Assembly (NCBI GenBank): GCA_964036155.1
Contig: OZ038422.1
Coordinates: 37,223,201 to 37,287,200 of the forward strand
Length of the DNA stretch: 64,000 bases
Source of the DNA: Diploscapter coronatus
Taxonomy: Eukaryota > Nematoda > Chromadorea > Rhabditida > Rhabditidae
Direction: 5' to 3'
The notes beneath the pieces are model-generated. The model was not told where the DNA came from. It searched no databases and saw only the letters and a program-made list of their open reading frames with translations. This document shows, in pieces, positions 57,856-64,000 of the stretch; position 1 is the first letter of the stretch, and each line of letters begins with the position of its first letter. The translations under genes and the position numbers were made by a program.

Positions 57856-60800
57856 TTATCGTTGACTAGAACCGACGATTCGTTGATCGTTTTCCAACAA
57901 CTCATCTCCATCCCCGTCTTCTTCGTCATCCTCGTCCAATTCCCTTTCTTCCTTCTCTGCATCCAGATTCTTCTCGAGTCTTTCCTTCATCGTTCCATCC
58001 TCTCCAACCACGATGACCTTGTTATCGACATAGGGATTCGGATTGACGAAGTCGACTGGATCGTAACTCACATCGACCAGATGCAGACCATAAGGAGGGG
58101 CTACGCGCAGACGCAGGCCCCAGAAGTTGTCGGAGATAGGGTTGGCCAGCAACCACTTGATCAGTGAAAGCGGGATGCGGTCGTAGCCGTGTGCAATTAT
58201 CGCACCCATCATGCGACGGATCTGAAAGAATGAAAATAGTTTCCATAAGATAAATAAATTCTACGAATCGATGTTATAATTCAATATCTAATAAGGAAAT
58301 TGTTTGAGGTATCCGCTTCCAATTCGACTGATTTTGTCAACACAGGGATATTTCGATGTGTAGACCACGATTCTAAAGTCAAAAAGTTCTGACGTGCAAA
58401 CGTTCGGGAGGGAAATATCGAAAATTCTTTTTTGTATGGAGAAATAATGTACTAATGTCAAATTGTAATTTCGAATGCTGTTTCTATGTTTTGCAAAGCG
58501 GGTTTCGGGATTTACTGTTTGAATGAATTGAACAGTCGAACATCTGCACTTTTTGATCTCAGAATCGTTATCTACGCATTGAAATGCATTCGTGGTGCAA
58601 AAATCAGCCGAACTGGAAGTGGACGCTTAAAAAGCTTCCTTATGAGTTTCAGTATACAAATTATAAGGTGCGCCAAGAATCTGGAGTGCTAAAGATATTT
58701 TAAGAAAAAAACCCATACTAAGAAGTAAAAAAGTATAAATTTCTGAAAACTTAGACTCAACATCTCCTAGACTAAAACACCAACAACGTAGTTGTTTTAT
58801 CATTTGGTTATGAACATGTCATATTCTACAGCCTCAAAGTTAAATATGAAAGCGGTCCAAACTTTTGGTTCACACCCTGTCGAAAATCCTGTTTCGAATT
58901 TTCTCTACAAATTAATAAAAAAGAATTTAGTACTTTAATTTAAATCGAAGGATTTCATGCTCAAAAATACTAGAAAAAACCTTTCTTAAAATATTTTTCC
59001 CATTGCAAAAACAACAGAAAATTATTACCTGTTCCCTTACAAATGACCGCGAATAGACAGACACGTTGTAGTAGTCGTAGAGGTCGTTGTCAAACGCGTA
59101 TGCTTCACCTGAAAATGAAATTTTGTTTAAGTTGGAAATTTGGAAAAGTAGTCGCATATGAAATATGAGTTCTGTAGCAAAAGGATTCTTTCCTCATACT
59201 ATTTCGTATACAACGATACAGCTATTGCAATTATTTTTCCAGGTTGCCCTTTAAAAATCAATAATTAAAAATGAACCTTTAGAAACCCCGCAATGTTCGA
59301 TGTATCGAATGGCCTTGACGTACTCGCCACGACGCTGCTCCTTTCGCTTATCTCGATCTCGGTGCAGGAAGAATGAACCCACTACGTGTGTGCCTGGAAG
59401 AATCAAATTTTCAAGTTTGGGAAGTTGTAATTTTTTATTGAAATTCGATGTAAAAATGTTCCATAAAAATTATTTAATCTTTTTTAGACAAAATTAAAAA
59501 CGAACCGTGGAATAATTCGCAGGCCTTCTGCACTTTGTAGAGGTCGAGACCTGGAGGGAGGAACCAAGCATGATCCCTCTCTGAGAAACATACCGTGGAA
59601 GGCTCTGTCCGCATCGCCTCGTAGATCTCCTGGCTGCGGGCCACTGCGATCCGATACACATAACGACTGAAATGAGCAAGTGAAATTATGAATGAAGTTG
59701 GTAGCTTGGACAGAAATCATTTTTTGTAATAATAATTCTTCATTTTACTAGTTAAAAAACATTTTATTTCTTCTAAATTATCATAAAAATTACCGCATTT
59801 GGACGTGAATTCGAGTACAGAAGCCTGGAGAAACTTCGTGGAAATCTTCGATTATTAGAGAGTCTGCAATTATTTTGAATATATAGTAATTTTTCAGCTT
59901 TTTTCCTCAATATTCTAACAAGTATTTTTATGTAAATGTCACAAAATTGCACGAACTATGCAAAATAAATTTAAAAAAAAAAAACAACACAGTAAGTCCT
60001 CTCTCGGATTATTGCTTTATCAGCTTTTATCTGACGATTTTCAAAGAATCAAATTGCAGAAGATACGAAATACCGTGAGAAATTCAAACTCAATTTAGAA
60101 AAGAAAAACACTAAGAACCGACTAGGTTTAGCGAGCTGCATTCTTCTGTTCCAGTCATCGATGTAGTGTTGCCGCAATTCGGGCGTGTCGTCCAGATGAC
60201 ACTTGTGCTCAGGCACGTACCACAGGGCCAGGGCATTTCGAATCGCGTGCACTCCTCGGTCAGTTCTATAAAATTTAGTAAGAATATAAGGGTCAGAGAT
60301 CTACGAGTTTTCAATAAAAAGAATCTATATCGAGACTAAAGTTTATCTGAGCTCAAAATCGATAATTCGAAGTCCAAAACTCCCGAACTTCAGTCTTCAG
60401 AATGAGGATCGGATTCCAAACACTTATCAAAGCTGCTTTGATTCAGAAAGAAAAAAAATAAAATTTCTGGTTGTTGAATTCCGATTTAAAAAAAAAAAAT
60501 AAAAACATTTCAATTTCAACCAGGTTTTGCGCTATTCGAATAAAATTGAAACGGAATCGAATCGATTAAAAATAAAAGTCGAACTATATCAAATCGCACA
60601 AAGCCCTGGCTCTAATTTCATTTCTAAGTGAAATTTCGAGTAATCGGTCAGAATATTTAAAAAAAAAAATTAAAATATAAATTACCGACTGCTTGGGGAG
60701 ATGCGAACTTGATCGAAGATTGGATGACGGTAAGGGGGAAGGCCGAACAGAGAGTCCGTTATTGTCTGAAAATGTAAAGAAAATATTTTCTAGAAAGAAA

Positions 60801-60930
60801 AAATCGAAAAGTGAACCTGTCTGACGAAATCCATTACTCCATAGCCGGTGCTGCCTTTCGCCATTTCGGGAAATTTCGACCCGTTATACCCGAAATAGAC
60901 CAGATACTTCTTCGTCGGTCGGAGAATCAT
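57856..60930 (-). CDS. tRNA pseudouridine synthase-like 1 (TruA/PUSL1 family)
   Basis: Converts uridine to pseudouridine in tRNA or other RNA; animal PUSL1 is mitochondrial. Eight exons in phase, 376 aa: 60817-60930, 60686-60765, 60123-60265, 59794-59863, 59506-59666, 59277-59393, 59029-59108, 57856-58221. The N-terminal strand YLVYFGYNGSKF is followed by the TruA catalytic motif SSRTDRGVHA with Asp67. Later come FCTRIHVQMRRYVYRIA, WFLPPGLDLYKVQKACELFHG, then THVVGSFF in the usual HDF region, and SFVREQIRRMMGAI. A tail of about 70 residues is very acidic (DEDDEEDGDGDE) and longer than in human PUSL1 (303 aa). A TTTTCAG acceptor lies 3 nt before the ATG. It is divergent from the PARN-like gene. 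Confidence 0.88.
58665..58879. mobile_element. Tc1/mariner-type MITE, copy B, about 215 bp
   Basis: The left end AAGGTGCGCCAAGAATCTGG continues to GCTAAAGATATTTTA. The inverted right end is CAGGGTGTGAACCAAAAGTT, then TGGACCGCTTTC. Both match the copy at 55925-56128 at their outer 40-50 bp. TA is present on the left but not on the right. It lies in the last intron of the PUSL1-like gene. Confidence 0.45.
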
Positions 60931-61143
60931 TTCCTGAAAATTCGCAAAATTAAAAAAATAAAAAAAAAAAAAAGAAAGAAACGTAAGAGAGAGGAGTTTG
61001 AGTCCTTCGTGAAAGCGTCTGATGGAAAAATGGAAAATGTGGACGGATGCAGGAATGCAGAGTGCAATTATTTCATTTCTTCTCGCCCGCGTATTTCAAA
61101 TCATGATTTTTTCAGGTCTATTTTCGGTTTTTTTTTCAGGAAA
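60931..61143. promoter_or_regulatory. 213-bp divergent promoter, PUSL1-like / PARN-like
   Basis: The two start codons (60930 minus, 61144 plus) are only 213 bp apart, so both promoters must share this stretch. Trans-splice acceptors lie at both edges (TTTTCAG on the minus strand ending at 60934, TTTTTTTCAG on the plus strand ending at 61139). The middle has an A-rich run (60952-60978) and no TATA box. Confidence 0.55.
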
Positions 61144-63845
61144 ATGGTTGAAGTGACCTCGTCGAGCTTCTATGAATTTCTACCGGAAATCGAAAAGGCC
61201 ATCGAACAGGCTGCTTTCGTCGGTTTGTTCCAATTGCTGTCTTTATTTTTGACTAGGATTTAGATTCTAGGCTTCGACTTCGAGCTGCTGGGTCTGCCGG
61301 CTGCAGTGGACGCCTCGTCAATGACTCTGTTCGACTCCGTGGAGTGCAGGTACAAGAAGCTGCGCAGAGCCGTGCAGCAGATCCCTCCCTGTCAGTTCGG
61401 CATTGCTTGCTTCCAGCAGCAGGACAACAAGTCAGCTTTTCAAAGTTTTATTTGATTTTTATAAGTTTCATGAATTTCATTTTTCTACTCACTTATGAAA
61501 TTATGAAATTTCATAGGCAATTTTGCAGGATCGTGGTGAAGAGCTACTGGTTCCCCCTGTTCAAGCCGTCTGGGTCTTCCTCGTTCTCTTATTCGGCTCT
61601 CAAATTCCTCAGCGACAATGGATACGAGTTCGATAAGGTAAGTCTTGCCACTACAATTCATGATTGAAGATTTTATTGAGAAGTTTATTGCTTTGGAATC
61701 ATGATAAAAATGAAAAATTAGCCATTAGTGGAGATAATCACGGATGTTGACTGTGCAAAAAAAATCACATTGTACTGTCCAATATTCCTGAAAATAACTT
61801 CAATCTCATACTCTAATCAGCACTTTTTTGCGAAGGAACAATCTACATTTGACTTAGTTCAGTGGATTCACAATGGCTTGCCCTATAGCAATCAGGACGA
61901 ACTCTCTGCAGATTTGAACAAGATATTCGCCGAAGATCTGGATGATCTGTAAGAAAATTTGATGACTCACTTTTCGAACTTCTTCCTGTTTCAGGCCGAA
62001 TTTTAAGGAGATGCGCTCGAAGGCAGGCTGGGCCAAGCTGCTCATTCTCTCGCTCGGCAAATTCAACACCATGGTGAACACATGAATAACGAATTTATCA
62101 GAAATTCCTTTTTAGGATCCAAGCGAGAATGACCATTCCCTGGTGATCAACATGTCCTCTGAGACGATTATTGACGAGGGAGAGGAGTAAGCTAAATTTG
62201 GATCTTCCACTAAAATTATGACCCGGAATCTCATCGTCTCTTTCTTCGTTCCATATGCTCAATAACTATCCTCTGCGGGGTTTCTCTTTCTCTGTTGTCT
62301 TGTCTCAGAATTCCGAAGAGACGAGCAGAAAAATGGGGAAATGACAACTATTGTATGGAAACGACAGGAGACGTCGAAATTTCAATTCTCAAATTCGAAC
62401 AGCCCTGATGAAAACGAACAATAATAAAACGAGTCATTCTCAATTGGTCTATGAAAATCGCAAACTTCATTTTTCAGATTGACTCCATCCAATTTCTGGC
62501 AGTCGAAGCCATCTCGGTTCGAAGCCAACTACATTCTCTATTGTCTCAACGAGGATCTCAAGCCCTTGAGGGTCGAATTCGCAAATGACGACATGACTTT
62601 GGTAAGAAAATACTATCTTTCCGCAATTTCGATCAAATATTGAAAATTTCAATTTAATTCAAAGATTGTAAATTCTGTGTACAATGGATCCTGTTGAGTT
62701 GTTGATTTTGAAGATTTTTTCTTTCAGCTGAAAGTCACTCCGAACTGGAAGGACGAGTTCGAATACAGAGAGGAAACGAAGAACATGGTCAAAGAGTGAG
62801 AATTCATCAACTTCTCGTCTGATTAATTTTCCCTGTTCAGAATTTCCGACGGAATATGCGGTGTGAGTCTGGTGTTCCGTGCTCTGGTCCGTCACAAGGC
62901 CAAGTTGGTCGGACACAACTCGCTACTCGACCATATGTATCTCTATCAGGCATTCTACAGGAATCTCCCTGGTTTTTTTTTTCTTAAATCTAGCTCTTAG
63001 AGTTTCTGACATTAACATGTTAAGAATGACGACAAGATATGACGAAATAACTCATCTATCCATTGTCAAATAAAAATCAATGCGAAAGTTATTCTTGCTC
63101 AGACCTAAGGAGCACTTAAGCTAGGATCAAAATATACGAGAGTAGGCCGCAAGAGCAAAATGTACGTTATGACTTCATCACAAATTGTGAGCATTTTTGA
63201 AAAACCAAGGCTAGAGATCCAAAACTGAAGGAAATATTATAGGAGGTAGATCGCACAACCACCCTGACTTAAGTTCACCCTATGCCTGTTCTCGTTTTTT
63301 TCTTTCCTTTATCAGCGAGGATAGGTGCACTATCTCGTCATTTCTTGCCGTCTTTCTTAATACGTCAGTGCCAAAGACTCGAATGCTTGCTGAAATCATC
63401 AATTTGATGAAAAATTATCCTTTACAGAGACCTATGCTGAATGGAAGAAGTCGGTCAGCAACAACTTCTCCACCATTTTCGATACCAGGATCTTGGCCAA
63501 GGAGATGGCAAAGGTAAACCAACGTGGCCTTCAAGTCACTCGAATAGTTCTGAATTTCATTACAAGAAAAACTGTATCTTCTGATGAAATGAACGATTTC
63601 TTTCAGGTTCTGAGTGAATACGGCCAGAGGGAACACGCGCTCCACTCTCTCATCGCTTTCTTCGCAGAGTGCCATTCTTTCGAAATTCTATGATTTCTAA
63701 TTGGCATTTTAGGCCACGAAGCAGGTTACTGCTGCCTCAAAAGATGTGTAAGATTCAGTACTTCTTGCCTGAAAGGGGAGACCATGGTAGGACCATTAAT
63801 TTACTTTTGTCTTTTTGGTTTGCAGAGTTTACCAGTAAAATTTAA
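61144..63845 (+). CDS. PARN/PNLDC1-type 3' exonuclease (DEDD family)
   Basis: CAF1/DEDD family 3'-5' exonuclease; relatives deadenylate mRNA (PARN) or trim piRNA 3' ends (PNLDC1, C. elegans PARN-1). Thirteen exons in phase, 396 aa: 61144-61222, 61271-61430, 61529-61637, 61821-61948, 61995-62073, 62116-62186, 62478-62601, 62728-62795, 62841-62971, 63428-63513, 63607-63668, 63713-63786, 63826-63845, with AATAAA at 63973-63978. FDFELLGLP gives catalytic Asp29 and Glu31. RYKKLRRAVQQIPPCQFGI and SALKFLSDNGYEFDK follow the family pattern. GHNSLLDHMYLYQAF gives the third acidic residue, Asp303. The fourth motif (H-E-A-G-Y-D in PARN) is not in the modelled frame; HEAGYC appears in exon 12 in another frame. 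No RRM or R3H domain is present, which favours the trimmer-like branch. The 3' end of the model is uncertain. Confidence 0.82.
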
Positions 63846-64000
63846 CGTTACAATACTCATTTCAACCCAAAAATGTAGTCAGATAAAAATATGAATTATT
63901 ACACGTTTTCTTGTTCATCTTTAAAAGGAAGAAAAGAAAAGTGGACAACACTCGTTTTTTTTTTTAAATTAAAATAAAACACATTTCTGAGATGGAGTGC
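63846..64000. other. 3' flank of the PARN-like gene
   Basis: AT-rich, with AATAAA at 63973-63978 as the likely poly(A) signal of the gene ending at 63845. Nothing else is seen before the window ends. Confidence 0.5.

Overview
This window is nuclear DNA from a nematode-like animal. The genes are split into many exons. Nearly every acceptor is a short T-rich tract ending TTTCAG, the intergenic DNA is AT-rich, and several genes have a TTTCAG acceptor only 2-18 nt before the ATG, as expected for spliced-leader trans-splicing. The gene content (F-box expansion, C-type lectin, nematode-type SH2 tyrosine kinase, PARN-family nuclease) fits. The order RP2 - CNBP - proteasome beta-1 matches, from memory, the C. 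elegans K08D12.2 / K08D12.3 / K08D12.1 block, so a rhabditid relative is likely. The species is not identified. Every multi-exon model was read by hand with exon phases checked; there is no transcript or homology search behind it.

Layout. 0.6-3.9 kb: nested DNA transposons, including a 1,975-bp hAT-type element with an 8-bp target duplication that holds candidate mini-exons on both strands, and a palindromic MITE. 4.6-7.5 kb (+): UBXN6/UBXD1 homologue. 8.3-16.9 kb: a tandem duplication of about 4 kb carrying a C-type lectin gene (+; the second copy is truncated) and an F-box gene (-; both copies present). 17.5-21.8 kb (+): a third F-box gene, or a two-gene operon. 22.8-27.6 kb (-): SH2 tyrosine kinase. 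28.8-30.1 kb (+): F-box/Kelch gene with tiny introns and AT-rich codons. 30.9-35.3 kb (-): secreted repeat precursor with a signal peptide and regularly spaced (R-x-)K-R sites. 35.3-40.8 kb: mostly empty. 40.8-45.2 kb (-): RP2. 46.7-49.2 kb (-): CNBP-type zinc-knuckle protein. 50.8-53.2 kb (+): proteasome beta-1. 54.3-56.9 kb (-): small secreted protein with a possible CCP/sushi domain. 57.9-60.9 kb (-): PUSL1-type pseudouridine synthase. 61.1-63.8 kb (+): PARN/PNLDC1-type nuclease, sharing a 213-bp divergent promoter with PUSL1.

No common pathway ties the region together. It is a mix of conserved housekeeping genes (UBXN6, RP2, CNBP, pbs-1, PUSL1, PARN) and fast-evolving nematode families (F-box, lectin, SH2 kinase, secreted repeats). 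Many small DNA transposons sit in the introns. The strongest candidate for an undescribed system is the repeat precursor at 30.9-35.3 kb: its stop codon falls exactly where the internal convertase sites fall, so it looks built to release four related secreted peptides of about 62-74 residues.
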